NCBI GenBank assembly: GCA_900554405.1
Contig: USHI01000005.1
Span: forward strand, 1-21,807
Length of the DNA: 21,807 nt
From: an uncultured Eubacteriales bacterium
GTDB taxonomy: Bacteria > Bacillota > Clostridia > Oscillospirales > CAG-382
Direction of reading: 5' to 3'
Positions 7,989-16,473 of the stretch are shown piece by piece. The first letter of the stretch is position 1. Every line of letters begins with the position of its first letter. Made by a program: the position numbers and the translations under genes. The notes beneath the pieces are model-generated. The model was given only the letters and a program-made list of their open reading frames with translations, ran no database searches and was not told the origin of the DNA.

Positions 7989-9595
7989 CAAAGTATATTT
8001 TCGTTACCGGGGGAGTTGTTTCGGGGTTAGGTAAGGGTATTACCGCTGCCTCGCTGGGCAGACTTCTCAAAACGCGCGGGCTGAAGGTGGCTGCGCAGAA
8101 GCTGGATCCTTATATCAATGTCGACCCGGGTACCATGAGTCCGTATCAGCACGGTGAGGTATATGTAACCGAGGACGGCGCCGAAACCGATCTTGATCTC
8201 GGCCATTATGAGCGCTTTATCGATGAAGATCTTAACCGGTATTCCAACCTTACAACGGGCAAGGTCTATTGGAACGTTCTTAATAAAGAGCGCAGAGGTG
8301 AATATCTCGGTTCCACAGTGCAGGTCATTCCGCATATTACAAACGAAATAAAGGAATTTGTGTACCGTGTCGGCAAGCAGACGGATGCCGATGTTGTCAT
8401 AACCGAAATCGGCGGCACGATCGGCGATATCGAATCTCAGCCGTTTATCGAGGCTATCCGCCAGATTTCGCTTGAAGTCGGCAGGGAAAACAGCCTGTTT
8501 ATCCATGTGACACTTGTTCCGTTCCTTCGCGGTTCGGACGAGCATAAATCCAAACCCACGCAGCATTCGGTAAAGGAATTGCAGGGAATGGGCATAAATC
8601 CGGATATCATAGTTCTTCGCTGCGATGAACCGTTGGAGGAAGCCATATTCAAAAAGACATCCATGTTCTGCAACGTAAAGCCGGATTGCGTTATCGAGAA
8701 TATCACGCTGCCCTGCCTTTACGAAGCGCCTCTTATGCTCGAAAACGCGAATTTCTCCTCTGTCGTGTGCAGGGAACTCGGGATCGAAGCTCCGGAATCC
8801 GATCTTTCGGAATGGAAGGAAATGGTCGAAAGGATCAAATCCTGCCCCGGCGAGGTCACGATCGGGCTTGTCGGCAAATATGTCCAGCTTCACGATGCTT
8901 ATCTTTCGGTTATGGAAGCGATGCGCCACGCGGGCTACGAGGTCGGTGTGAACGTACATATAAAATGGATCGATTCCGAAAAGCTCCGCAAGCGTGATTG
9001 CGAAGCGGTGCTTTCCGGTCTGGATGGTATAATCATTCCCGGCGGCTTCGGCGGCCGCGGAATCTCCGGCATGATAAATGCCGCGCGCTTTGCTCGCGAA
9101 CACGATATCCCGTTTTTCGGCATATGCCTTGGGATGCAGATCGCGGTTATCGAATTTGCGCGCCATGCAGCCGGTATTCCGGATGCCGATTCGGGTGAAT
9201 TTAACGAGATATGCGATAACAAGGTTATAGATTTCATGCCCGGGCAGAGCGAAAGCGTCGATAAAGGCGGCACTCTGCGGCTGGGCGCTTATCCCTGTCG
9301 TATCAAGCCGGGCACGACAATGGAGCGCTGCTACGGCAGCAGCGAAATAAGCGAACGCCACCGCCACCGTTATGAATTCAACAACGATTACCGCGAACGG
9401 CTTGAAGCCGCGGGATTGACGCTTTCCGGGCTTTCGCCGGACGGCAGGCTGGTAGAGACCGTTGAATTGACCGAAAAGCCATTTTATGTCGGCGTTCAGT
9501 ATCATCCGGAATTCAAATCCCGTCCGAATAAGCCCCACCCGCTGTTCAAGGGGTTTATAGCCGCAGCGGCGGAAAAGCATAAAAATCAGGAGTAA
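7985..9595 (+). CDS. pyrG: CTP synthase
   Basis: It makes CTP from UTP, ATP and glutamine, the last step of de novo pyrimidine nucleotide synthesis. The 536 residues match the usual length. The synthetase domain (about 1-265) begins TKYIFVTGGVVSGLGKG with the phosphate-binding loop and has the DPYINVDPGTMSPYQHGEV signature. The class I glutaminase domain (about 290-530) has nucleophile Cys381 in GICLGMQ and the His507/Glu509 pair in YHPEF; GGTLRLGAYPC is also typical. The start is TTG at 7985, inside the ANTAR stop (TTGA), with GGAAGGGAG (7967-7975) ten bases upstream. Expression is therefore coupled to the regulator, and the rare start may tune the yield. purB starts five bases after the stop. 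Confidence 0.97.
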   Translation: MTKYIFVTGGVVSGLGKGITAASLGRLLKTRGLKVAAQKLDPYINVDPGTMSPYQHGEVYVTEDGAETDLDLGHYERFIDEDLNRYSNLTTGKVYWNVLNKERRGEYLGSTVQVIPHITNEIKEFVYRVGKQTDADVVITEIGGTIGDIESQPFIEAIRQISLEVGRENSLFIHVTLVPFLRGSDEHKSKPTQHSVKELQGMGINPDIIVLRCDEPLEEAIFKKTSMFCNVKPDCVIENITLPCLYEAPLMLENANFSSVVCRELGIEAPESDLSEWKEMVERIKSCPGEVTIGLVGKYVQLHDAYLSVMEAMRHAGYEVGVNVHIKWIDSEKLRKRDCEAVLSGLDGIIIPGGFGGRGISGMINAARFAREHDIPFFGICLGMQIAVIEFARHAAGIPDADSGEFNEICDNKVIDFMPGQSESVDKGGTLRLGAYPCRIKPGTTMERCYGSSEISERHRHRYEFNNDYRERLEAAGLTLSGLSPDGRLVETVELTEKPFYVGVQYHPEFKSRPNKPHPLFKGFIAAAAEKHKNQE

Positions 9596-9600
9596 GCGCT

Positions 9601-11034
9601 ATGCACGACGTTTATGAAAATCCGCTTTGCAGGCGGTATGCCGGGCGTGAGATGCAGGAAATATTCTCGGACGACCGCAAGTTTTCCACCTGGCGCAGGC
9701 TGTGGGTCGCTTTGGCGGAGGGAGAAAAGGAGCTCGGGCTTCCGATAACCGATTCTCAGATCGCAGAAATGCGCGCACATATTGACGATATTGATTATCC
9801 ACTTGCCGAAAAGCGCGAGCGTGAAGTACGCCATGATGTCATGTCGCACATATACGCATACGGCGTTGCCTGCCCGGAAGCAAAGCCGATAATCCATCTC
9901 GGCGCAACAAGCTGCTTTGTCGGCGATAATACCGATATTATCATTCAGCGCGAAGCGCTGCAGCGTATCCGCAGGCTTCTGTTGCAAACCATAGGCGCGC
10001 TCGCCGATTTTGCGGAAACCTACAAAGCGCTTCCCACGCTCGCCTATACACACTTCCAGGCGGCGCAGCCGACAACGGTCGGCAAGCGTGCGGCGATGTG
10101 GCTGCAGGATCTGATGACGGATCTCGAAAACCTCGACCACCGTATTGCAACGTTGAAGATCCCGGGCTGCAAGGGAACAACGGGCACCGGAGCGAGCTTT
10201 TTGGAGCTTTTCGGCGGCGATGCCGAAAAGGTGGAAAAGCTTGAAGCGATTATAGCCGAAAAAATGGGATTTTCGAACGTTTACCGTATCTGCGGTCAGA
10301 CATATCCGCGTAAATCCGATTATTATACGCTTTCCGTGCTTTCCGGAATTGCGCAGAGCGCAATGAAGTTTTCCGGGGATATAAGGCTTCTTTCGCACCT
10401 GAAAGAGGTGGAAGAGCCGTTCGAATCGAAGCAGGTCGGATCCTCCGCAATGGCATATAAACGCAACCCCATGCGGAGCGAAAGGATGACATCGCTTGCG
10501 AGATATGTCATTTCCGATGCGCTAAACCCCGCTTTTACCTCCGGCACACAGTGGCTGGAACGCACGCTTGACGATTCCGCAAACCGCCGCATAAGTATCC
10601 CGGAGGCATTCCTTGCCACGGACGGCATTCTCATGCTCTACTGCAATATCGTTTCCGGGCTTACGGTGTATCCAAAGGTCATCGAAAAGCACCTCATGGA
10701 GGAACTGCCCTTTATGGCAACGGAGAATATACTCATGCACTGTGTCAATAAAGGCGGCGACAGACAGTCGCTCCACGAAGCGATACGCCGGCATTCCGTT
10801 GCGGCAGGCAGGGCTGTAAAGGAAGAGGGCAGGGATAACGACCTTTTGGACAGGATCGCGGCCGACAAAGCCTTCGGGCTCACCCGTGCGGAAATAGACG
10901 GTATTATCGCCGAAAGCGATCTAACCGGGCTTGCCGCCCGTCAGACAGAGCAGTACCTTTCCGAGGTGCGCAGCGTGCTCGATGAAAACGCGCAGTATAT
11001 AAGCGGTAATTCCGCAAACGAAATAAATGTATAA
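9601..11034 (+). CDS. purB: Adenylosuccinate lyase, metazoan-like clade
   Basis: It splits adenylosuccinate to AMP and fumarate and also acts on SAICAR in IMP synthesis. The 477 residues show fumarase/aspartase-superfamily residues: His78 in REVRHDVMSH, His151 in AYTHFQAAQPTT, and the mobile catalytic serine loop GSSAMAYKRNPMRSER (280-295). The length and stretches such as IIHLGATSCFVGDNTDI, WLERTLDDSANRRISIPEAF and YPKVIE...LPFMATENI look closer to human-type ADSL (484 residues) than to the ~431-residue Bacillus PurB. This is judged from memory of those families. The ribosome site is CAGGAG, overlapping the pyrG 3' end. It works directly with purA downstream in the IMP-to-AMP branch. Confidence 0.95.
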   Translation: MHDVYENPLCRRYAGREMQEIFSDDRKFSTWRRLWVALAEGEKELGLPITDSQIAEMRAHIDDIDYPLAEKREREVRHDVMSHIYAYGVACPEAKPIIHLGATSCFVGDNTDIIIQREALQRIRRLLLQTIGALADFAETYKALPTLAYTHFQAAQPTTVGKRAAMWLQDLMTDLENLDHRIATLKIPGCKGTTGTGASFLELFGGDAEKVEKLEAIIAEKMGFSNVYRICGQTYPRKSDYYTLSVLSGIAQSAMKFSGDIRLLSHLKEVEEPFESKQVGSSAMAYKRNPMRSERMTSLARYVISDALNPAFTSGTQWLERTLDDSANRRISIPEAFLATDGILMLYCNIVSGLTVYPKVIEKHLMEELPFMATENILMHCVNKGGDRQSLHEAIRRHSVAAGRAVKEEGRDNDLLDRIAADKAFGLTRAEIDGIIAESDLTGLAARQTEQYLSEVRSVLDENAQYISGNSANEINV

Positions 11035-11049
11035 GGACGGTAAAACAAA

Positions 11050-12318
11050 ATGCTTACAGCTATCGTAGGAATCAACTGGGGTGATGAAGGAAAGGGGAGA
11101 ATGGTGGATCTGCTTTCCTCCGATTATGATATCATCTGCCGTTACCAGGGCGGCAACAACGCAGGCCATACCGTTATAAACGAAAAGGGCAAGTTTATAA
11201 TGAACCTGCTCCCTTCGGGCATACTTCGCGATACAACGGTAAATGTCATGGGCAACGGCATGGTTATCGATATCGAACATCTTGCCGGCGAGATAAAGAC
11301 GCTCGAGGAAAAGGGCATAAGAATCACTCCGGATAATCTCAAAATCAGTGATAAGGCCGTCATTTGTATGCCGTATCATAAGATGCTCGACTGCATGGAG
11401 GAAGAACGTCTTGCCGATAAAAAATACGGCTCCACGAAGCGCGGCATAGCGCCCGTATATGCCGATAAGTATTATAAAAAAGCCATCCGTATGGGCGATC
11501 TTCTTTGGAGCGACGGGCTTTACGAAAAGGTAAAGGATATCGTAGAATGGAAGAATATCACCGTTACCGGTTACGGGCACGAAGCGATCAGCGCCGATGA
11601 AATGTATGAATGGCTCCTGCGCTTCGGCGCCGTGGTAAAGCCCTATATCACCGATATCTGCGTTTATCTCGACAACGCGCTCAAAGAAAACAAGAATATC
11701 ATGTTTGAAGCGCAGCTCGGCGCTTTGCGTGATATTGATTTCGGTATTTATCCTTATACCTCCTCCTCCTCCACCATTGCGGCATATGCCACGCTCGGTG
11801 CCGGTATCCCCGGTGCGAAGCTGGACGAGACTATCGGCATCATGAAGGCATATTCCACCTGTGTCGGCGAAGGCCCCTTCACCTGCGAAATGTTCGGTGA
11901 GGAGGCGGAAAGCCTGCGTAAGGCAGGCGGCGAATACGGTGCTGCGACAGGCAGACCGCGCCGTGTAGGCCCGTTCGATGTTGTCGCATCGCGCTACGGT
12001 GTAAAGATGCAGGGTGCCGATTATATCGCGCTCACAAAGCTGGATGTGCTTTCCGGTATGGAAAAGATACCGGTCTGTGTCGCATATGATATCGACGGCG
12101 AAAAAACACTCGACTTCCCGACAGGTCACCGTCTCGATATTGCAAAGCCGGTTATAGAATACATGAAGGGCTTCGGCGATATTTCCAAATGCAGGAGCAG
12201 GGAAGAGCTGCCCGAAACGGCACTTGAATATATTGCTTATCTCGAAAAGGCTGTCGGCTGCCCGATCAAATATGTCTCCGTCGGTGCCGACCGCGAAGAA
12301 TATGTAAAAATGTTTTAA
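11050..12318 (+). CDS. purA: Adenylosuccinate synthetase
   Basis: It makes adenylosuccinate from IMP, aspartate and GTP, the first committed step to AMP. At 422 residues it is the normal length. The N-terminal GINWGDEGKGRMVDLL contains catalytic Asp12; the usual following Lys (GKGK) is Arg17 here, a conservative change. GGNNAGHTV supplies His40, and the GTP-binding and IMP-binding segments (STKRGIAPVYADK, GAATGRPRRVG) are present. It lies 15 bases after purB and 15 before guaA, so it shares their transcript. Because PurA uses GTP and GuaA uses ATP, co-transcription of both branches helps keep purine pools balanced; this is an inference from the pathway, not seen in sequence. Confidence 0.96.
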   Translation: MLTAIVGINWGDEGKGRMVDLLSSDYDIICRYQGGNNAGHTVINEKGKFIMNLLPSGILRDTTVNVMGNGMVIDIEHLAGEIKTLEEKGIRITPDNLKISDKAVICMPYHKMLDCMEEERLADKKYGSTKRGIAPVYADKYYKKAIRMGDLLWSDGLYEKVKDIVEWKNITVTGYGHEAISADEMYEWLLRFGAVVKPYITDICVYLDNALKENKNIMFEAQLGALRDIDFGIYPYTSSSSTIAAYATLGAGIPGAKLDETIGIMKAYSTCVGEGPFTCEMFGEEAESLRKAGGEYGAATGRPRRVGPFDVVASRYGVKMQGADYIALTKLDVLSGMEKIPVCVAYDIDGEKTLDFPTGHRLDIAKPVIEYMKGFGDISKCRSREELPETALEYIAYLEKAVGCPIKYVSVGADREEYVKMF

Positions 12319-12333
12319 GTCAGGTGGTCGGAA

Positions 12334-13860
12334 ATGAGTCAGCAAACGGTTTTGATACTTGATTTCGGCGGTCAGTATAAAGAGCTTGTCGCGCGTCGTG
12401 TGCGTGAATGCGGCGTTTATTCCGTTGTCAAGCCGGGCGAGCTTTCGGTTTCGGAGATCGAAAAGATTGCCCCTATCGGGATCATCTTCACCGGCGGCCC
12501 TGCGAGTGTGTATGAAGAAAGCGCTCCCAAGTGCGATAAAGCGCTTTTCGGGCTCGGGATACCGGTTCTCGGAATATGCTACGGCGCCCAGCTTACCGCC
12601 TGGATGCACGGTGGCGAAATAGCCTCCTGCGAAAAGGGCGAATACGGCAGAACACACATAACCGTCGATCCGGGCTCGAAGCTTTTCGAAGGGCTTTCGC
12701 CCGATCAGGTCGCACTTATGAGCCATACCGACCGCGTTACCGTGCTTCCCGAAGGGTTCAGGACGGTTGCGGAAAGTGATAATTGCCCGAATGCCGCCTT
12801 TGAAAATGCCGATAAGCGGGTTTATGCAGTTCAGTTCCACCCCGAAACAGAGGGGACATTGAACGGCAAGCAAATCATCCGCAACTTCCTTTTCAATATC
12901 TGCGGTGCAAACGGCGATTACGATCTCAAAGATGTCGAACGCGAGCTTATCGAAGCCGTCCGTGCGCAGGTCGGCGGGGAAAGAGTGCTTCTGGGGCTTT
13001 CCGGCGGCGTGGATTCCTCGGTTTGTGCGGCGCTGCTTTCAAAAGCCATTCCCGGCAGGCTTTACTGCATATTTGTCGATCACGGTCTTATGCGCAAAAA
13101 CGAAGGCGACGAGATCGAGGCAGCCTTCAAAAACCGCGATCTGCATTTTATCCGTGTTGATGCTTCCGCACGCTTCCTGAAAGCGCTTTCCGGCGTCACT
13201 GATCCCGAAAAGAAGCGCAAGATAATCGGTGAAAACTTTATCCGCGTGTTCGAGGAGGAATCCCGCAAGCTCGACGGTATTGCTTTCCTTGCTCAGGGGA
13301 CGATTTACCCCGATGTTATAGAATCCGGCGGCAACAAGGCGGCTGCGATAAAGAGCCACCATAATGTCGGCGGGCTGCCCAAGGATATCGGATTCACCGG
13401 CATTGTCGAACCGCTGCGCGGGCTTTTCAAGGATGAGGTACGCGCGCTCGGCAGACAATTGGGGCTGCCGCGGTATCTTACCGAACGCCAGCCGTTCCCG
13501 GGGCCGGGGCTTGCCGTTCGCGTTGTCGGTACTGTCACGCGTGAAAAGCTTCGGATCCTGCGTGATGCGGATGCCATCTTCCGCGAGGAGGTTGCGCGCC
13601 GACGCATCAAGGCGGATCAGTATTTTGCCGTGCTCACGGATACGCGTTCCGTCGGCGTTGTCGGCGATTTCAGGACATATGATTACACCGTCGCTTTGCG
13701 TGCCGTCCGCACAAACGATTTCATGACCTGTGAATATGCACCGATACCGCATAAGGCTCTCGGCGCGATAGCATCGCGTATTGTTAATGAGGTAAAGGGT
13801 GTCGGCAGGGTGGTTTACGATATCACCGGAAAGCCGCCCGCTACCATAGAATGGTGCTGA
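12334..13860 (+). CDS. guaA: GMP synthase, glutamine-hydrolysing
   Basis: It converts XMP to GMP using ATP and glutamine. The 508 residues hold three usual parts. The class I glutaminase domain (about 5-190) has Cys82 in LGICYGAQ and His169/Glu171 in QFHPETEG. The ATP pyrophosphatase domain (about 200-390) has the P-loop SGGVDSS (223-229). The C-terminal dimerisation domain ends in the hallmark KPPATIEW. The protein is complete. It is the last gene of the glutamine/nucleotide operon, with a hairpin terminator beginning 11 bases after the stop. guaB (IMP dehydrogenase), which makes its substrate, is not in the window. Confidence 0.97.
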   Translation: MSQQTVLILDFGGQYKELVARRVRECGVYSVVKPGELSVSEIEKIAPIGIIFTGGPASVYEESAPKCDKALFGLGIPVLGICYGAQLTAWMHGGEIASCEKGEYGRTHITVDPGSKLFEGLSPDQVALMSHTDRVTVLPEGFRTVAESDNCPNAAFENADKRVYAVQFHPETEGTLNGKQIIRNFLFNICGANGDYDLKDVERELIEAVRAQVGGERVLLGLSGGVDSSVCAALLSKAIPGRLYCIFVDHGLMRKNEGDEIEAAFKNRDLHFIRVDASARFLKALSGVTDPEKKRKIIGENFIRVFEEESRKLDGIAFLAQGTIYPDVIESGGNKAAAIKSHHNVGGLPKDIGFTGIVEPLRGLFKDEVRALGRQLGLPRYLTERQPFPGPGLAVRVVGTVTREKLRILRDADAIFREEVARRRIKADQYFAVLTDTRSVGVVGDFRTYDYTVALRAVRTNDFMTCEYAPIPHKALGAIASRIVNEVKGVGRVVYDITGKPPATIEWC

Positions 13861-13871
13861 AAGAATAAAAT

Positions 13872-13914
13872 AAGCTCCCGAAACGCATGCGTGCTTCGGG
13901 AGCTTGTATTTTTT
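13872..13914. terminator. Bidirectional terminator between guaA and the MATE gene
   Basis: A perfect 11-base-pair stem (13872-13882 with 13895-13905) encloses a loop that is itself palindromic (CGCATGCG). On the + strand it is followed by a run of six T (13909-13914). On the minus strand the flank is T-rich too (complement of AATAAAAT). It serves convergent transcripts, and its right edge touches the MATE stop codon. Confidence 0.88.
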
Positions 13915-15292
13915 ATGCCTGCACTGCCGGCGGTTCGTCCGTTTTCGGAAGCGATTTAAGGCAGTGTACATAATAGATTATCTGTGCGATCGCCGTGATA
14001 GTCCAGGAGAATACATACAGCAGATAAAGCGAGGGTATCGTGTGGAAATAGGCAAAAACAGTGTATACCCATGCGACACGGAACACGCATGAACCGAGTA
14101 TGACAATGACCGTCGGAGCAAGGCTTTTGCCCAACCCGCGTGAGGCAGCCATTGTGCAGTCCATAAATGCGGATACCATGTATGAATACCCCATGATCCT
14201 TATTCTGTCCATCCCGGCGTTTGCGACCTCCGGTACATCCGTAAACAGCTCCAGAAATTCGCGCCCGAAGAGTATAAGCAGGAGCCCGAGCAGCGCTCCG
14301 GCGGCAAAGGAATAAGCAAGGCAGATAAAATATGTCTTTCTCACGCGACAGTATTTTCCCGCCCCGAGGTTTTGCCCCATAAATGTGGAGCAGGCGGTGT
14401 AGAATGCCGCCATGACATTATATATTATCGCATCCGAATTCGAGGCGGCGGAGTTTCCCTCCACCACGATATGATCAAAATAATTCACGCCTGCCTGGAT
14501 AAACAAGTTTGCAATTGCAAATATGGCGTTTTGCAGCCCCGCAGGCAGCCCGAGCGCAAGCACCGTTCTTGCCTTGGCGGGGTAAAAGCCGATAAGACGC
14601 GGCGAAAAACCGCAATCGCTTTTATCCTTTATCATGCGGATGATTATCAGCACGGCGGAAAGGTATTGCGAAATGATGCTCGCCAGTGCGACACCGTCCA
14701 CCGACATACAGCATACGATAACGAAAAACAGATTTAGTATTACGTTGAATATGCCCGCGGCGGTGAGATAAACGAGCGGCCTTGCCGTATCGCCCTTGGC
14801 ACTGAGCACGGCGTTGCCGAAATTGAATATCGCAAGCGCCGGCATACCGAGTGCGTATATGCGGAAGTAAAGCACCGCACCGTCGATCAGTTCATCCTTC
14901 GTTTTTATCAGCATAAGCATCGGCTTTGCGAGCAGGAAGCAGGAGACGGCGATAATTATACCCGCCGCAAGGCAGATAACAAAGGATGCATGGACTGTTT
15001 CGCGGATATCGCGGCTCTTTTTTGCGCCGATAAACTGTGCAACACGCACATTAACGCCGCTGCCCAGGCCGATAAGCACGCCGGTAAACAATGTAACAAG
15101 TATGACCGTCGAGCCGACCGATCCGAGCGCCGAAGCGCTCGAAAACCTGCCGACAACGGCAACGTCCGCCATGTTGAACAGCACCTGCAAAAGCTGAGAG
15201 GCGATCAGCGGAATGCTGAAAAGGAATATCTTTTTCGGGAGCGAGCCGGTTGTCATATCCGCACCGGCGGGATTGTTTATGTATTTTTTCAT
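13913..15292 (-). CDS. MATE family multidrug/toxin exporter
   Basis: This 459-residue integral membrane protein has the multi-helix pattern of MATE exporters (typically 12 segments). The start of the core, FSIPLIASQLLQVLFNMADV, leads into the characteristic AVVGRF and the ALGSVGSTV helix. Two homologous halves follow, joined around residue 230. Such proteins export cationic or other small molecules using Na+ or H+ gradients; the substrate cannot be deduced. The ATG has no clear Shine-Dalgarno site and lies 14 bases after the preceding membrane-protein gene, so translation is probably coupled. It is the last gene of the four-gene minus-strand operon and ends at the bidirectional terminator shared with guaA. 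Confidence 0.93.
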   Translation of the reverse strand: MKKYINNPAGADMTTGSLPKKIFLFSIPLIASQLLQVLFNMADVAVVGRFSSASALGSVGSTVILVTLFTGVLIGLGSGVNVRVAQFIGAKKSRDIRETVHASFVICLAAGIIIAVSCFLLAKPMLMLIKTKDELIDGAVLYFRIYALGMPALAIFNFGNAVLSAKGDTARPLVYLTAAGIFNVILNLFFVIVCCMSVDGVALASIISQYLSAVLIIIRMIKDKSDCGFSPRLIGFYPAKARTVLALGLPAGLQNAIFAIANLFIQAGVNYFDHIVVEGNSAASNSDAIIYNVMAAFYTACSTFMGQNLGAGKYCRVRKTYFICLAYSFAAGALLGLLLILFGREFLELFTDVPEVANAGMDRIRIMGYSYMVSAFMDCTMAASRGLGKSLAPTVIVILGSCVFRVAWVYTVFAYFHTIPSLYLLYVFSWTITAIAQIIYYVHCLKSLPKTDEPPAVQA

Positions 15293-15306
15293 TTCAAAAT
15301 ATATGC

Positions 15307-16095
15307 TTAACGCTCCAACGCCGCTTTGTCGAGCAGATCGTCATCGGCATACAGGTAAGCCATGCCGTCCTCCTGCTCAAACAGTATATCCGTTCCGTTT
15401 ACTATCGCATTCAGAGAAACGGTTTCGCTGTATTCCGCTTCGTCACAGACAGCGCCGTTGATTACAAGAAGCACGCTGCCTTCTTCCTCGCAGGCGACGA
15501 CTTTTATGTTGAGTCCGTTGAAGCTGCCGTAAAGCAGCCTTTCGCCCTCTCCGTTATAATCCCTTATCGGTTCGGAAAGCTCTTCCTTTTGTGCCGGCTG
15601 CGCAGGCGTATTTGCTTCCGGCGCATCGCTTCCGGCTTCAAAGCTTTCCGGCATGGCAGCCATTTCTTTGGATGCCTTCACTCCGAGCACCAGGTAAAAA
15701 ACGACCATTCCGTGGATTATCAGGTCGAATATAAATACATACCCAAACCCGTACATAAACATAAAGAATATCAGCCCGACAGTGTCGAATATCGAGAGCA
15801 CCAGCGCGACGAAAAGCCACTTTGCGTTCTTTTTGGAAAGAAAATAGGAAAACACACCCGTGAGGAAAACGCCCCCGGATATCACAAGTGAGAGTATATA
15901 TATCGCCTGCCCGCCTTCTGCCGCCGCGATATACCCGGTGACCAGGGTATATGTGACCGTTGCGAAGGAAAAGGGGAGTATTTCGGATTTTTCGGTGAAG
16001 ATCATAACCGCGTTAATTATCGTAACGAGCGCCAGAAACAGCATCACCGTCCTTGCGCGCAGGATCTTTATCCGCAGTTCGCTTTTCTTGTTCAT
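15307..16095 (-). CDS. Membrane protein of unknown function with acidic cytosolic tail
   Basis: I do not recognise this 262-residue protein. It has a basic N-terminus (MNKKSELRIKILRART) and about five hydrophobic segments (roughly 17-33, 40-59, 64-86, 93-112 and 116-142). A Pro/Ala/Glu-rich linker (about 150-180) follows, and then a ~80-residue soluble domain rich in Glu and Asp, predicted to be mostly beta (LLYGSFNGLNIKVVACEEE, VSLNAIVNGTDILFEQEDG). Its start overlaps the stop of the pyrophosphatase-like gene by four bases (ATGA), and the MATE gene follows after 14 bases, so all three are likely co-translated. A role next to the exporter, or as a membrane partner of the phosphatase-like proteins, is possible, but nothing in the sequence decides it. 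Confidence 0.8.
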   Translation of the reverse strand: MNKKSELRIKILRARTVMLFLALVTIINAVMIFTEKSEILPFSFATVTYTLVTGYIAAAEGGQAIYILSLVISGGVFLTGVFSYFLSKKNAKWLFVALVLSIFDTVGLIFFMFMYGFGYVFIFDLIIHGMVVFYLVLGVKASKEMAAMPESFEAGSDAPEANTPAQPAQKEELSEPIRDYNGEGERLLYGSFNGLNIKVVACEEEGSVLLVINGAVCDEAEYSETVSLNAIVNGTDILFEQEDGMAYLYADDDLLDKAALER

Positions 16096-16460
16096 GTTAT
16101 TGATACCACTCTTGTTTTATAATATTTCTCCTGAAACTCTATCATGTCCGCGATTGCACCCGCCGTGAAAAGCAGGTTTTCCGGCGCCATTATCAGCTTG
16201 TCCTCCACATCGTTCTCGCGGAAGACAATGCCGATTATCCGCCCCGTATATTCCTTCACGGCGTGTTCCACACCCAAAAGGTATACATCCAGCTCCTCTC
16301 CGTCGCCTCCGAGAACACCGGGGATATAGCCGTAATTTATCGGGTATACAAGCGTTTTTTCGCCCTTTGTGTGGATATATCCGATCGGTCTGTCGATAAC
16401 GATCTTTACCGCCTTGCCGAGATACCCCTCGACAAGTTCTCTGCGCTCATGTAATGTCAT
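16092..16460 (-). CDS. Compact inorganic-pyrophosphatase-like protein
   Basis: At 122 residues it is much shorter than classical family I inorganic pyrophosphatases (about 175), but it keeps their core. TLVYPINYGYIPG carries the two substrate-side tyrosines. GGDGEELDVYLLG is the metal-binding loop, with Asp53, Glu55 (usually Asp) and Asp58. ENDVEDKLIMAP corresponds to the second acidic cluster with Asp87 and Lys88, and EKYYKTR resembles the C-terminal Tyr-Lys pair. Hydrolysis of pyrophosphate or a related phosphoanhydride is plausible but not proven; the trimmed fold could have another substrate. It lies 13 bases after the metallophosphoesterase gene and overlaps the next gene by four bases. 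Confidence 0.82.
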   Translation of the reverse strand: MTLHERRELVEGYLGKAVKIVIDRPIGYIHTKGEKTLVYPINYGYIPGVLGGDGEELDVYLLGVEHAVKEYTGRIIGIVFRENDVEDKLIMAPENLLFTAGAIADMIEFQEKYYKTRVVSIT

Positions 16461-16473
16461 TCGAACGCTCCGT

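Noticed and set aside
8027..9580. A 517-codon open frame opposite pyrG
   Set aside because: Same reason: a shadow of a highly conserved gene, with no recognisable domain.
10921..12873. A 650-codon open frame on the minus strand opposite purA and parts of purB and guaA
   Set aside because: It lies antisense to clearly real, conserved genes and has no family pattern or ribosome site; the codon bias of the sense genes keeps this frame open.
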